Source of the DNA: JAAYAN01 sp964437215
GTDB lineage: Bacteria; Bacteroidota; Ignavibacteria; Ignavibacteriales; Melioribacteraceae
NCBI GenBank assembly: GCA_964437215.1
Contig: CAYTFZ010000004.1
Coordinates: 1 to 64,000, forward strand
Direction: 5' to 3'
Length of the DNA: 64,000 bases
Both the position numbers and the translations under genes were made by a program. A model generated the notes under the pieces. The model made no database searches. It saw only the letters and a list, made by a program, of their open reading frames with translations, and was not told the origin of the DNA. Below are positions 52,489 to 61,536 of the stretch, one piece after another (positions within the stretch are counted from its first letter, which is position 1; each line of letters starts with the position of its first letter).

Positions 52489-54390
52489 ATGAACAAAAAT
52501 GTGCTTTTAAGGAAGTTTTTAATATTATCGGTTATTTTAATTTTAACAGGAACAATCAATTTATTTTCTGAAACGCAGAAAAATATTCACGCCTGGGAAA
52601 TGGTAGAAATAGAACTATTGGCAGAAAAAGAATATGAAAATCCATACAAAGATGTAATTTGCTGGGTAAAATTAAAGGGACCTGATTTTGATAAACTTGT
52701 ATATGGTTTTTGGGATGGCGGAAAATCCTTTAAGGTTAGAATTGTTGCAGAAAAATCAGGAGTTTGGAATTGGGAAAGCGGCTCAAATCAGGCAGATGAC
52801 AAAGGCTTAAACGGAAAAACTGGTTCGTTTACTGCAATTGAATGGACTGAACAGGAAAAATCGGCTAATCCGAATCGCAGAGGTTTTATACGTCCTACTT
52901 CAAACGGACGGGCATTGCAATATGCTGACGGAACACCTTATTTTATGATAGGCGATACTTGGCTTGCAGGAGCTACCTGGCGTTTGCCTTTCCGGAATGC
53001 GGCGACAAATGACGACTATATTCCGTCTCCGGGGATCGGTTTTGAAGATGCTGTGAATTACAGAAAAAATCAAGGGTTTAATTCAGTAAGTATGATTGCC
53101 TGCTTCCCTAACTGGGAATCGGATTACAACCCAAGCACTTATGCAGATGAAAATGGGATTTATCCTCGTAATGCTTGGGAAAAGTTTGAATATCTTACAA
53201 AAGACGGAAAAATGACCTCAAAAAATATGCGGGATGAATATGGAAATATTCCATTTAAAATGTCAGAAAAGCATCCAGGGGTTGCAGATTTTGAAAGAAT
53301 AATTCCGGAATATTTTAAAAGTCTGGATAGAAAAATGCAATATCTTTCTGAACAAGGATTTGTTCCGCTGCTCGAAACCGTTAGAAGAGATATGTGTCCC
53401 ACTTGGAAAGCTTATTTCGATTTCAATGAATCATATTCAAGATTTGTTCAGTATTTAAGTTCGCGTTACGGCGCATATAATTTTATTTACAGTAAAATTC
53501 ATCTCGATTGGATTCCTCAATTATACAGTATAACGGCCAATGAATTTAACGAAGCGCTTATTTATCACTTAAATAAATACGGACATATGCCTTTCGGGCA
53601 GCCGGTAACAACATTAATCAGCAATTCAACTTATATGCAGTTCGGTCACGCTGAGGATTGCCCTTGGCTAACTATGCACAGCGTAGGAAATAAACCCCGC
53701 GATCACCGTGTGGCAGATTCGCTGGAGCAGATATTCAACTTGAATCCTCCATATCCTGCAATAAATTTTGAACCATATTACACAGGATGGGATCACGAAA
53801 TTAATATGCCTAACGGAGAAAGACCGCCGGCAAATTCGGAGCGCGATAATTACTTTGCAAGAGCGCAGATGTACGGATCGGTTCTTTCGGGCGGACTATC
53901 GGGTCACGTTCACGGAACGGCAGCATACGATATTACAACAACCGGTGAACCGGAAGGAATGCGCCCGCATATTTGGGATGCTTTAAAATACGAATCTGCA
54001 AACTATATGAAGCATTTAAAATCATTTATTTTATCGGAAGGAAAAGAATATCAGAATTTAGTGCCGACAAGACAAGATATTTTACCCAATAAAGCACTAA
54101 ATAGTCCGGAAAAGGGTCTTGATGGATGGGCTTATATGCTTACAAATTCCGAACGGAAAATGGCTTTCTTGTATTTTGAAAATGAATCAGAAGTGCCTGA
54201 ATTGAAGAATTTTAAGAAAAATGCTGAATATAAATTTCATTGGTTTAACACAATCACTGGTGAATGGAAAGAAGAAATTACGATTAAGACAGATGAAAAT
54301 GGGAATCTTGTCCTTCCAAATTTTCCGGATAACAGGAAAAAATCGGATAGAGACTGGGCTGCAAAAGTAATACTGAAAAGCAAAAACTGA
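52489..54390 (+). CDS. DUF5060/DUF4038 secreted glycoside hydrolase (apiosidase-like)
   Basis: 633 residues: signal peptide to about 26, a DUF5060 beta-sandwich (about 30-125, FWDGGKSFKVRIVAEKSGVWNW), then a TIM-barrel DUF4038 catalytic-type domain (GTPYFMIGDTWLAGATWR, SVSMIACFPNW, VPLLETVRRDMCPTW, FIYSKIHLDW) and a C-terminal small beta domain. DUF4038 proteins include GH140 apiosidases acting on pectin. The Asp/Glu catalytic pair cannot be fixed by eye. It is 33 bases after the DUF3160 gene, likely in one transcript; followed by a terminator. Confidence 0.8.
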   Translation: MNKNVLLRKFLILSVILILTGTINLFSETQKNIHAWEMVEIELLAEKEYENPYKDVICWVKLKGPDFDKLVYGFWDGGKSFKVRIVAEKSGVWNWESGSNQADDKGLNGKTGSFTAIEWTEQEKSANPNRRGFIRPTSNGRALQYADGTPYFMIGDTWLAGATWRLPFRNAATNDDYIPSPGIGFEDAVNYRKNQGFNSVSMIACFPNWESDYNPSTYADENGIYPRNAWEKFEYLTKDGKMTSKNMRDEYGNIPFKMSEKHPGVADFERIIPEYFKSLDRKMQYLSEQGFVPLLETVRRDMCPTWKAYFDFNESYSRFVQYLSSRYGAYNFIYSKIHLDWIPQLYSITANEFNEALIYHLNKYGHMPFGQPVTTLISNSTYMQFGHAEDCPWLTMHSVGNKPRDHRVADSLEQIFNLNPPYPAINFEPYYTGWDHEINMPNGERPPANSERDNYFARAQMYGSVLSGGLSGHVHGTAAYDITTTGEPEGMRPHIWDALKYESANYMKHLKSFILSEGKEYQNLVPTRQDILPNKALNSPEKGLDGWAYMLTNSERKMAFLYFENESEVPELKNFKKNAEYKFHWFNTITGEWKEEITIKTDENGNLVLPNFPDNRKKSDRDWAAKVILKSKN

Positions 54391-54404
54391 TATTAAATTA
54401 TTGA

Positions 54405-54437
54405 GAGGGGAATACGGCAAAATTCCCTTCTTCTTTT
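54405..54437 (+). terminator. Intrinsic terminator after the DUF4038 gene
   Basis: GAGGGGAAT (54405-54413) pairs with ATTCCCTTC (54422-54430, one G-T pair), followed by a T-rich TTCTTTT. Confidence 0.7.
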
Positions 54438-54600
54438 CCCAACCAAAATATTTTTAAAGAGGATGAAGTAGAAAATATTATCAATTTAGTAAAAATATAA
54501 TGATATTACTTTAGTTCATTTATATTTGTTCAGTTCATATTGGGTAAACGGTAAGTTCAAATAAAATTACTACAAATTAAACTAAGAGACAGGAGCTGTT

Positions 54601-55221
54601 ATGCATTTACGTTTTACAATGTTTTTATTAAGTATTATTTTCGTTCTGAATTCAATTCAGGCACAAATTGGAACTCACTTTTCAACAACCGGAGGTGTTG
54701 CTTTCCCTCAGGCTGAGGATAGTGATTTATGGAATACAGGATATACTGTGAAGACAGATGGATTTTTTAAGATTGCCGATAACTGTTATTTGGGATTTCG
54801 TATTGGCTATACTTGGGCTTCAGTAAATGAAGAAAAATTTATGGATGAAATTGTGCCGAGTTTTAATGGGGATGTTGAACTTAGCGGATATCTTCAGCAT
54901 GGAGAAATAGTACCTTCTTTCCGGTATATTTTTAATGATTCGGAAGATTCGGATATTAAATTTTTTGGTCAGGCTGGAGCCGGATTTTATTATACCCGCC
55001 GTAATTACTCATATAGCGGAGAGTATCATAGTGGTATGAGCCATCGATATATTTGGGGAGCTGATGCCTTAAATGAATCTTCTGCAGGTATCGATTTAAG
55101 TGCAGGAATGATGATACAATTAAGCAGTGGTTTTGGCATCACAATTTATCCTATGTATCATGTAATATTCAACGATTCTGAGGATAAAATGCTCTCGTTG
55201 AATTTAGGAATTGTTTATTAA
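54601..55221 (+). CDS. Outer-membrane beta-barrel protein
   Basis: 206 residues with a signal peptide ending in QAQ (residue 22). The remainder has eight or so amphipathic strands (CYLGFRIGYTWASVNE, IVPSFRYIFN, IKFFGQAGAGFYYTRR, GIDLSAGMMIQLS, ITIYPMYHVIFN) ending LNLGIVY, an aromatic-terminated barrel. Related in design to 45830-46483 but not clearly a close paralogue. GGAG lies upstream of the ATG. Confidence 0.78.
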   Translation: MHLRFTMFLLSIIFVLNSIQAQIGTHFSTTGGVAFPQAEDSDLWNTGYTVKTDGFFKIADNCYLGFRIGYTWASVNEEKFMDEIVPSFNGDVELSGYLQHGEIVPSFRYIFNDSEDSDIKFFGQAGAGFYYTRRNYSYSGEYHSGMSHRYIWGADALNESSAGIDLSAGMMIQLSSGFGITIYPMYHVIFNDSEDKMLSLNLGIVY

Positions 55222-55223
55222 AA

Positions 55224-55286
55224 GAGTATGAGTAAGAGGTAAGAGTAAGGGGGATTTCTTACTCTTACTCATAAATCTTACTCTTG
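55224..55286. repeat. Short repeats/inverted repeat of a TAAGAGT-type word between convergent genes
   Basis: The word AGTAAGA or GTAAGAG occurs twice on the left (55228-55249), and its complement TCTTACT/ACTCTTA occurs three times on the right (55258-55286). The right arm CTTACTCTTACTCAT (55258-55272) can pair with the left region. Acts probably as a terminator between the convergent barrel and trxB genes. Confidence 0.6.
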
Positions 55287-56228
55287 TTTACTTTCAAGCC
55301 AGCGTTCTGCATCAATTGCAGCCATTGCACCTGTCCCGGCTGCTGTAATTGCCTGACGGTAAGTTTTATCAGCAACATCTCCCGCAGCAAATACACCTTC
55401 AATATTTGTATAAGTTGATCCCGGCTTTACAATTAGATAACCGGTTTCATCCATATCAAGCTGACCTTTAAATAATTCGGTATTAGGTTTATGACCTATA
55501 GCCATAAAAATACCGTCAACCGGAACAACTTCTGTAGAACCATCTTTTGTGTTTTTTAATCGCGCAGAAGTAACCATCTTTCTTCCGTTTTCATCAACAC
55601 CTAATATTTCATCAATAACTGTATTAAGCATAAATTTAATTTTAGGATTTTTCTGTGCCCGTTCGAGCATTATTTTTGAAGCGCGGAATTCTTCACGGCG
55701 ATGAATTACAGTTACCTCGGAAGCAAAACGGGTTAAATAATTTGCTTCTTCCATTGCGCTGTCGCCGCCTCCAACAACAAATATCTTTAAATTCCGGAAG
55801 AAAAATCCATCGCAGGTAGCACAAGCTGAAACACCGTAACCCATATATTTACTTTCCGATGGGATACCCATTAGTCGCGCGCTTGCTCCTGTTGAAATAA
55901 TTACAGCATCAGCTGTGTGAATTTCATTTTCAGTTTTGATAGTAAATGGTCTTTTAGAGAAATCAACCTCTGTAACTACTTTGAAAAAACTTTGTGCCCC
56001 GAAACGCTGAGCTTGTTTACGCATAATGTCCATTAGTTCGGGACCGTTAATACCGTTTTCGAATCCCGGAAAATTTTCAACTTCCGTTGTAATTGTAAGC
56101 TGTCCTCCGGGCTGTATTCCTTCAAAAATAACAGGTTCCAGATTTGCCCGGGAAGCATAAATAGCGGCTGTTAATCCGGCAGGACCAGATCCGATTATTA
56201 CTATATTGTGATGATGATTTTCAGACAT
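55278..56228 (-). CDS. trxB: Thioredoxin-disulfide reductase
   Basis: About 316 residues. FAD-binding GSGPAGLTAAIYASRA at 13-28, redox-active C136-A-T-C139 in SACATCDG, a second dinucleotide-binding GGGDSAMEEA near 155, and the C-terminal GVFAAGDV motif. It reduces thioredoxin with NADPH. The frame opens at a TTG at 56246, but ATG 56228 has GGAG seven bases upstream and is preferred. The gene supports the two thioredoxin-fold proteins in this window. Confidence 0.96.
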   Translation of the reverse strand: MSENHHHNIVIIGSGPAGLTAAIYASRANLEPVIFEGIQPGGQLTITTEVENFPGFENGINGPELMDIMRKQAQRFGAQSFFKVVTEVDFSKRPFTIKTENEIHTADAVIISTGASARLMGIPSESKYMGYGVSACATCDGFFFRNLKIFVVGGGDSAMEEANYLTRFASEVTVIHRREEFRASKIMLERAQKNPKIKFMLNTVIDEILGVDENGRKMVTSARLKNTKDGSTEVVPVDGIFMAIGHKPNTELFKGQLDMDETGYLIVKPGSTYTNIEGVFAAGDVADKTYRQAITAAGTGAMAAIDAERWLESKQE

Positions 56229-56349
56229 ATTTTCTCCGTTACTCAAAATTTTAACTTTTTATTGGATTCATTTAATAATAATAAGATTCAAAAAATATTA
56301 TATAAAAATATTCAATTGGTTATTGAATTCATAGTTTAGAAAATTAAAA

Positions 56350-57309
56350 CTATGAATCGATAAAGACCTTTTTAAACTTCTGCATTACCTTTTCGGGAGA
56401 AAAATCCTGCGAAAAAGCATCGTAATTATATTTATTATTTGGTTTAAAATTTACTAAAATATTATAAAGCTGTTCGTCATCAAAATAATAAATTCCTTTC
56501 TCCTTAAGATGCCAGAAGTGTGCCTGTTCGGGAGAACGCGCAAATGTAATAACCGGTTTGTTTTTAATCGAAAATTCTCCAACCGCAATTCCGAAAGTTT
56601 CACCGCGTAAACGGGCATGAAGCATAGCATCGCAAGTGTTAATAAATGCGGTTTTTATTTTATCATCTGCCGTACCGCTAACAAATTTAATGTTTTCAAA
56701 TGATTCGCCATCCAAAAAATTATCTGTGTTCATAAAAATGAAATAAATATTGCTCCGTTCACGGGCAATATACTTTACAACTTCTTTTACAAAATCTATA
56801 TCAAATGTATCTTTACCGCCATAACGTCCAAAAACTGTTGCATCCGCAGGTATTTTTAAATATTCGCGGAAATGAAGTTGAACATCTGGAAGCTGAACAA
56901 TATGCGGAACATAATCAAATTGTCCGCCGGTTACTACTTTGCTCATCCATTCCGAGATTACAGCATAAACATCCCCGTGCGGTTCAATTTCCCGAAAAAC
57001 GCAATGAATACAATTTTTCGCTCCTTTTGCCAAAATACCATCGTTGGTTCCGTGCTTTATCGCATAAAAAATATCACTTTTAGTCGAGTTGATAATTCTA
57101 TTTAAATCTGTTAAATCACTGTACCAATTAATTTTTCCAAACCGTTTTTCAAATCTCTCAATCGCTTCAGTTGCATTGTGCTGATTATTTCGATTTGCAA
57201 CAATAATCGATTTATTACAAAGAATTTCTTCATTAAAATGCGCGTAATCGAATAAAGCGACTTCTGTTCCCCGGATTGAAATTCCATTTGTATGAAATGC
57301 TATTTTCAT
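56350..57309 (-). CDS. Glycosyltransferase, GT4-like
   Basis: 319 residues with a GT-B-like layout: N-terminal MKIAFHTNGISIRGTEVALFD, a Rossmann-like middle, and a C-terminal donor-binding domain with HARLRGETFGIAVGEFSIKNKPVI, matching the E-x7-E-containing region of GT4 enzymes. There is no membrane segment. It is the only glycosyltransferase in the window and lies on the other side from the ATP-grasp cassette. 72 bases follow queG on the same strand, so co-transcription is possible. Acceptor unknown. Confidence 0.78.
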   Translation of the reverse strand: MKIAFHTNGISIRGTEVALFDYAHFNEEILCNKSIIVANRNNQHNATEAIERFEKRFGKINWYSDLTDLNRIINSTKSDIFYAIKHGTNDGILAKGAKNCIHCVFREIEPHGDVYAVISEWMSKVVTGGQFDYVPHIVQLPDVQLHFREYLKIPADATVFGRYGGKDTFDIDFVKEVVKYIARERSNIYFIFMNTDNFLDGESFENIKFVSGTADDKIKTAFINTCDAMLHARLRGETFGIAVGEFSIKNKPVITFARSPEQAHFWHLKEKGIYYFDDEQLYNILVNFKPNNKYNYDAFSQDFSPEKVMQKFKKVFIDS

Positions 57310-57381
57310 TTTACGTATTTTTAGTTTAATTCAAATTTATGGAAAAATGAGGAGATGTAAAACCTTTTTGTAGGAATGATT

Positions 57382-58311
57382 CTAAGTTTTTTTTTTAATA
57401 AAACCTGCATTTCTTTTTAATCCTTTAAGCTTTGCTCGCATTATCGGACTTTCAAAAAAAATCTCTTTGAACTCCGAATTTGTCATTGTCATAATTTGGT
57501 TTAAATTTATTTCTTTGTATAGAATTTTCGAAAAATCAGGACTTTTTGTTTCAACAGCAAATTTAATATTCCAAGGGCAAACATCCTGACAAATATCGCA
57601 TCCGAAAACCCAATTATTAAATTTTCCTTTAAACTCTTCCGGAATTTCACTTTTATTTTCAATTGTAAGGTAGGAAATGCATTTATTTGCATCCAAAACA
57701 TATTCACTGATAATTGCATTTGTCGGGCAGGCATCAATGCAGGCAGTGCATTTCCCGCAAAAATCTTGCGCCGGAATATCATACTCGAATTCCGAATTGC
57801 AAATAATGTTTGCAATAAAAAACCAACTTCCAATTTCTTTTGAAATGATATTAGTATTTTTGCCTTGCCAGCCAAGTCCCGATTTTACTGCCCATACTTT
57901 GTCCATCACTGGTCCGGTATCAACATAACTAACAGCTTTAAATTCCGAATCTATATTTTTAAGATTTTGAATCAGTTTATCAAGTTTTCCCCAGATTATA
58001 TAATGATAATCTTTGCCCCAGGCATATTGCGAGACCTTCCCTTTATTTTCTAATCCGGAAAATTTATCATCTTTATAATAATTAATTCCAAGCGAAATAA
58101 CACTTTTTACTTCAGGAAGAATAAGCGATATATCAGCCTTCCTATCTAAATTATTCTCCATATATTTCATTCCGGCATGATAATTCTTCCGAAGCCATTT
58201 TTTCAGATTTTCTATTTCTCCGGTTAAGATGCAGAATTCGGAAAAACCTATTAGATCAAATCCAACTTTTCGGGCAGCATCAATTACAGTTTGATTATTC
58301 AGGATACTCAC
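57382..58311 (-). CDS. queG: Epoxyqueuosine reductase
   Basis: A 309-residue cobalamin- and Fe-S-dependent reductase that forms queuosine in tRNA. Two [4Fe-4S] motifs are seen, CGKCTACIDACP (about 185-196) and CDICQDVCPWN (about 240-250). The N-terminal QueG hallmark YHAGMKYMENN and VSYVDTGPVMDK are present. Requires corrinoid, in line with the BtuB-like receptor at 3053. No other queuosine gene is nearby. Spacing to the Rieske gene upstream is three bases. Slightly shorter at the C-terminus than the E. coli protein, which has HEAT repeats. Confidence 0.92.
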   Translation of the reverse strand: MSILNNQTVIDAARKVGFDLIGFSEFCILTGEIENLKKWLRKNYHAGMKYMENNLDRKADISLILPEVKSVISLGINYYKDDKFSGLENKGKVSQYAWGKDYHYIIWGKLDKLIQNLKNIDSEFKAVSYVDTGPVMDKVWAVKSGLGWQGKNTNIISKEIGSWFFIANIICNSEFEYDIPAQDFCGKCTACIDACPTNAIISEYVLDANKCISYLTIENKSEIPEEFKGKFNNWVFGCDICQDVCPWNIKFAVETKSPDFSKILYKEINLNQIMTMTNSEFKEIFFESPIMRAKLKGLKRNAGFIKKKT

Positions 58312-58314
58312 AAT

Positions 58315-58650
58315 TTACCAGGAATATTTTTTATCAGTAATTTTTACAAACACATTTCCGTTTTCAATTCTAACATCATAACTTTCCACACCGTTTTTCC
58401 CGCCTTTAATAAAACCACTGGCAAGATTAAACTGCCATCCGTGCAACGGACAAGTGATAAAACCGTTTTCAATAAATCCGTTGTAAAGAACCGACGAAAG
58501 CTGATGAGGGCAGAAATTATTTAATGCATAAATTTTATTGTTGTATTTAAAAACTGCAATTTCAACGTCGTTAACAATAAATCTTTTGCCTTTATTTTCA
58601 ACTAAATCAGATTCCTTGCAGATGTTAGAATATCCGTCATTTTCAATCAT
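58315..58650 (-). CDS. Rieske [2Fe-2S] ferredoxin-like protein
   Basis: A 111-residue soluble Rieske domain with both cluster-binding boxes: C47-P-H49 (NNFCPHQLS) and C67-P-L-H70 (TCPLHGWQF). It resembles the small subunit of NirD-type or dioxygenase ferredoxins. It overlaps the MBL-fold gene stop by eight bases and precedes queG, so the three are surely one operon. Electron-transfer partner unknown. Confidence 0.9.
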   Translation of the reverse strand: MIENDGYSNICKESDLVENKGKRFIVNDVEIAVFKYNNKIYALNNFCPHQLSSVLYNGFIENGFITCPLHGWQFNLASGFIKGGKNGVESYDVRIENGNVFVKITDKKYSW

Positions 58651-59491
58651 CTTCCAAACCCGAAAATCTTTCTTTTATTCCGAAACCTTTATCATTTAAA
58701 TGAAGAGTTGCCACGGCTGTTTTACAATCGTGTTCAAAAATAATTTTCCAATTTTCTTCGGCAGCTTTAGTTAAAATTGTTTTTTTTTCGAGTAAAGTAA
58801 TAAGTGGCTGAAGGTCGTATGCCATAATGTATGGGAGCGGAATATGAGCAGAAGTGGCAAGGAAATCGGCAGCAAACAGGACAGTATTTCCGGAGTCGGA
58901 AAATTTTAACATCTGCATAGCAAAAGTATGACCATTAACAACTTGAATAGAAATTTCATCATCAAACTGAAATTCGCTGTCTGTAAGATTTAATAATCCT
59001 GAATCGAAAATAGGCATAAATCTATCTGGAAAATAGCTGGCTTTGTCTCTTTCGCAAGGATTCAGCGCCCACTCGAACTGTTTTTTCTGAATGTGATATT
59101 TTGCATTAGTGAAAGCGGGTTGGAATTTGCCGTTGTCCCAAATTACCGAACCTCCGCAATGGTCGAAATGAAGATGAGTAAGAAAAACATCTGTAATTTC
59201 ATCTGCAGTTACACCCAGATTAATAAGAGATTTTTGTAAAATATCATCTCCGGTTTGATAAATTTTGCAGAATTTTTCATCCCAGCCAGATCCTATTCCG
59301 GTGTCCACAAGAATTTTTTTATTATCAGAAGTCGCCAGCAAACATCGGGCAGTTAGTTGTATCCTGTTGTTTTCGTCAGAATCAAAATCTTTTTCCCAAA
59401 GATTTTTCGGAACAACCCCGAATATTGCACCTCCGTCCAGCATCATTGTTCCTGCTTCAACCAACTTTAGTTTATATTTGCCTATTTTCAT
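58643..59491 (-). CDS. MBL-fold metallo-hydrolase
   Basis: 282 residues with the metallo-beta-lactamase fold. The metal motif is H106-x-H108-x-D110-H111 in LTHLHFDHCGG, with LVDTGIGSGW near 61, a later VVNGHTFAMQM histidine near 175-180, and FEHDCKTA near 255. Such enzymes hydrolyse lactones, thioesters or phosphodiesters; the substrate is not evident. First gene of the MBL-Rieske-queG operon. It starts at ATG 59491. Confidence 0.88.
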   Translation of the reverse strand: MKIGKYKLKLVEAGTMMLDGGAIFGVVPKNLWEKDFDSDENNRIQLTARCLLATSDNKKILVDTGIGSGWDEKFCKIYQTGDDILQKSLINLGVTADEITDVFLTHLHFDHCGGSVIWDNGKFQPAFTNAKYHIQKKQFEWALNPCERDKASYFPDRFMPIFDSGLLNLTDSEFQFDDEISIQVVNGHTFAMQMLKFSDSGNTVLFAADFLATSAHIPLPYIMAYDLQPLITLLEKKTILTKAAEENWKIIFEHDCKTAVATLHLNDKGFGIKERFSGLEDD

Positions 59492-59502
59492 TTGTTCTCA
59501 TT

Positions 59503-59545
59503 AAAAAAAAGGCTTTTCAAAAGAGATAATCTTCCAAAAAGCCCA
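59503..59545 (-). terminator. Intrinsic terminator after the ferredoxin gene
   Basis: On the minus strand GGGCTTTTT pairs with AAAAGCC around an inner structured loop and is followed by eight T residues. It separates the ferredoxin from the MBL gene. Confidence 0.7.
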
Positions 59546-59563
59546 AATAAAATAAATTATAAT

Positions 59564-59896
59564 TTATCTTCCAAGAGAATCGAGATGTGCTTTACGGGCA
59601 AGTAAAGTGGTTTCGTCTTCAACATGGTTCGGATCAGGCACACAGCAATCAACAGGGCAAACTGCAGCACATTGAGGTTCATCGTGAAATCCTTTGCATT
59701 CAGTACATTTATCAGGAACAATATAAAAATGATCATTAGAAAAAAAACCGTTTGTACCCGAAGGAGCAGCATCTCCGTCGCCATATGATTTACCGCCAAG
59801 CTCCCAATTAGCGCCTCCTTCATAAATTGCTGTGTTTGGACATTCGGGCTCGCAAGCTCCGCAGTTTATGCATTCGTCGGTTATCATTATTGCCAT
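59564..59896 (-). CDS. Two-[4Fe-4S] ferredoxin, YfhL-like
   Basis: A 110-residue ferredoxin. First cluster cysteines C9, C12, C15, C19 (CINCGACEPECP); second motif CTECKGFHDEPQCAAVCPVDC, with the long insertion between the second and third cysteines that is typical of YfhL-like bacterial ferredoxins. A C-terminal helical extension (ARKAHLDSLGR) follows. Single gene with a strong terminator. Likely a general electron donor. Confidence 0.92.
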   Translation of the reverse strand: MAIMITDECINCGACEPECPNTAIYEGGANWELGGKSYGDGDAAPSGTNGFFSNDHFYIVPDKCTECKGFHDEPQCAAVCPVDCCVPDPNHVEDETTLLARKAHLDSLGR

Positions 59897-60026
59897 ATTT
59901 ACTCCGTTTTTAAGTGTTCAAAAAAATAAAACGTTTATAATAGATTATTAAATAATAAAAGATACCTTTCGTATATTATCGAAAATATTGGATTTATGCA
60001 ATTCAATAATAATATTTCAAGCAAAT

Positions 60027-60058
60027 GAGGGCAAAAAAAACCCCGGTAAACCGGGGCA
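60027..60058 (-). terminator. Strong intrinsic terminator after glnA
   Basis: CCCCGG (60041-60046) pairs with CCGGGG (60051-60056) with loop TAAA; the minus strand then reads eight T residues. It ends the lrp-glnA transcript. Confidence 0.93.
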
Positions 60059-60084
60059 TGCAAAAAAAAAGTCACTTCAAATTA

Positions 60085-61512
60085 TTATATATCGTAATAT
60101 AATTGGAATTCAAATGGATGAGGTCTTAAAGCCATAGCCTTAACTTCATTTGTCATTTTATAATTAATCCAGGCATTTATAACGTCTTCTGTAAATACAT
60201 TTCCTTTAAGCAGATATTCGTGATCATCTTTAAGGGCTTGTAATGCTTCTTCGAGACTTCCAGGAGTATTAGGTACATTAGCTAATTCTTCAGGTTCCAT
60301 ATCGTAAATATCTTTATCTAATGGTTCACCGGGATCAATTCGGTTTTGGATTCCGTCGAGACCAGCCATCATTATTGCTGTGAAAGCAAGATAAGGATTT
60401 GAAGAAGCATCCGGGCAACGGAATTCAACACGTTTAGCTTTAGGATTATTGCTGTACATCGGTATTCTCACAGATGCACTTCTGTTTCTTTGAGAATATG
60501 CAAGGTTTACAGGAGCTTCAAAACCTGGAACAAGTCTTTTATAAGAATTTGTTGTAGGGTTTGTAAAAGCACAGAGAGAAGCAGCGTGTTTAAGAATTCC
60601 TCCGATATAGTGTAAAGCAGTTTCGCTGAGACCGGCATAACCGTCACCGTAAAATAAAGGCTTGCTCTCTTTCCATAAACTTAAATGGATATGCATTCCG
60701 CTTCCATTGTCGCCGAAAATCGGTTTTGGCATATAAGTTACGGTTTTTCCATTTTGGAAAGCTGTATTTTTAACAACATATTTAAAAAGTAATAAAGTAT
60801 CCGCCATTTTTAACATAGGTTGAAATCTCAAACCGATTTCACACTGTCCGCCGCTTGCAACTTCGTGGTGAGCTACTTCAACAGGAATTCCCATATTAAT
60901 AAGATTTGTACACATTTCATTTCTTAAATCAACAAGCGAATCTGTTGGAGGAACAGGGAAATAGCCACCTTTATATCTTGGTTTGTAACCTAAATTCGGA
61001 CTTTCTTCACGACCGGTATTCCAAGAACCTTCAGAAGAATCAACTTGATAGAATGTACCGTTCTGATAATTATCATATCTAACATCGTCGAAAATAAAAA
61101 ACTCAGCTTCAGGACCATAATAAGCTGTATCAGCAATTCCTGTAGATTTCAAATAAGCTTCAGCTTTTTGAACGATATTTCTTGGGCATCTTTCATATCT
61201 TTCTTTAGTTACAGGATCAATTACATCGCAAACAAGTGAAATTGTTGGCGCTTTGATAAAAGGATCAAGAAACATAGTGGTTGGATCGGGTACAATTATC
61301 ATATCGCTTTCATTTATTGCCTTCCATCCTCTTATTGAAGAAGCATCGAAACCTACACCGTTCACAAAAGTATCTTCATCAAATTCACCAATAGGTTTAG
61401 TGGTATGCTGCCACTGTCCAGGAAAATCCATAAATTTAAAATCAACAAATTTAATGTTATTGTCTTTTACAAACTTCATAACATCTTTTGGGGTTTTAAT
61501 AGAGCCATCCAT
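60085..61512 (-). CDS. glnA: Glutamine synthetase, type I
   Basis: A 475-residue GSI enzyme that makes glutamine from glutamate, ammonia and ATP. Motifs: GFDASSIRGWKAINESDM near 50-70, AEFFIFD, HHEVASGGQCEIG, and the ATP-site NPTTNSYKRLVPG, with RNRSASVRIP after it. The sequence KDIYDMEPEE near 400 matches the tyrosine adenylylation loop of GSI-beta (NLYDLPPEE in E. coli), so covalent control is possible. 24 bases after the Lrp-family regulator gene, which is unusual and suggests direct control. Confidence 0.97.
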   Translation of the reverse strand: MDGSIKTPKDVMKFVKDNNIKFVDFKFMDFPGQWQHTTKPIGEFDEDTFVNGVGFDASSIRGWKAINESDMIIVPDPTTMFLDPFIKAPTISLVCDVIDPVTKERYERCPRNIVQKAEAYLKSTGIADTAYYGPEAEFFIFDDVRYDNYQNGTFYQVDSSEGSWNTGREESPNLGYKPRYKGGYFPVPPTDSLVDLRNEMCTNLINMGIPVEVAHHEVASGGQCEIGLRFQPMLKMADTLLLFKYVVKNTAFQNGKTVTYMPKPIFGDNGSGMHIHLSLWKESKPLFYGDGYAGLSETALHYIGGILKHAASLCAFTNPTTNSYKRLVPGFEAPVNLAYSQRNRSASVRIPMYSNNPKAKRVEFRCPDASSNPYLAFTAIMMAGLDGIQNRIDPGEPLDKDIYDMEPEELANVPNTPGSLEEALQALKDDHEYLLKGNVFTEDVINAWINYKMTNEVKAMALRPHPFEFQLYYDI

Positions 61513-61536
61513 AAATACTCCGTTTAATTATAATTA

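Noticed and set aside
59557..59823. Minus-strand open frame overlapping the ferredoxin gene
   Set aside because: It lies within the ferredoxin in another frame, has poor composition and no start signal, while the ferredoxin shows all eight cluster cysteines.
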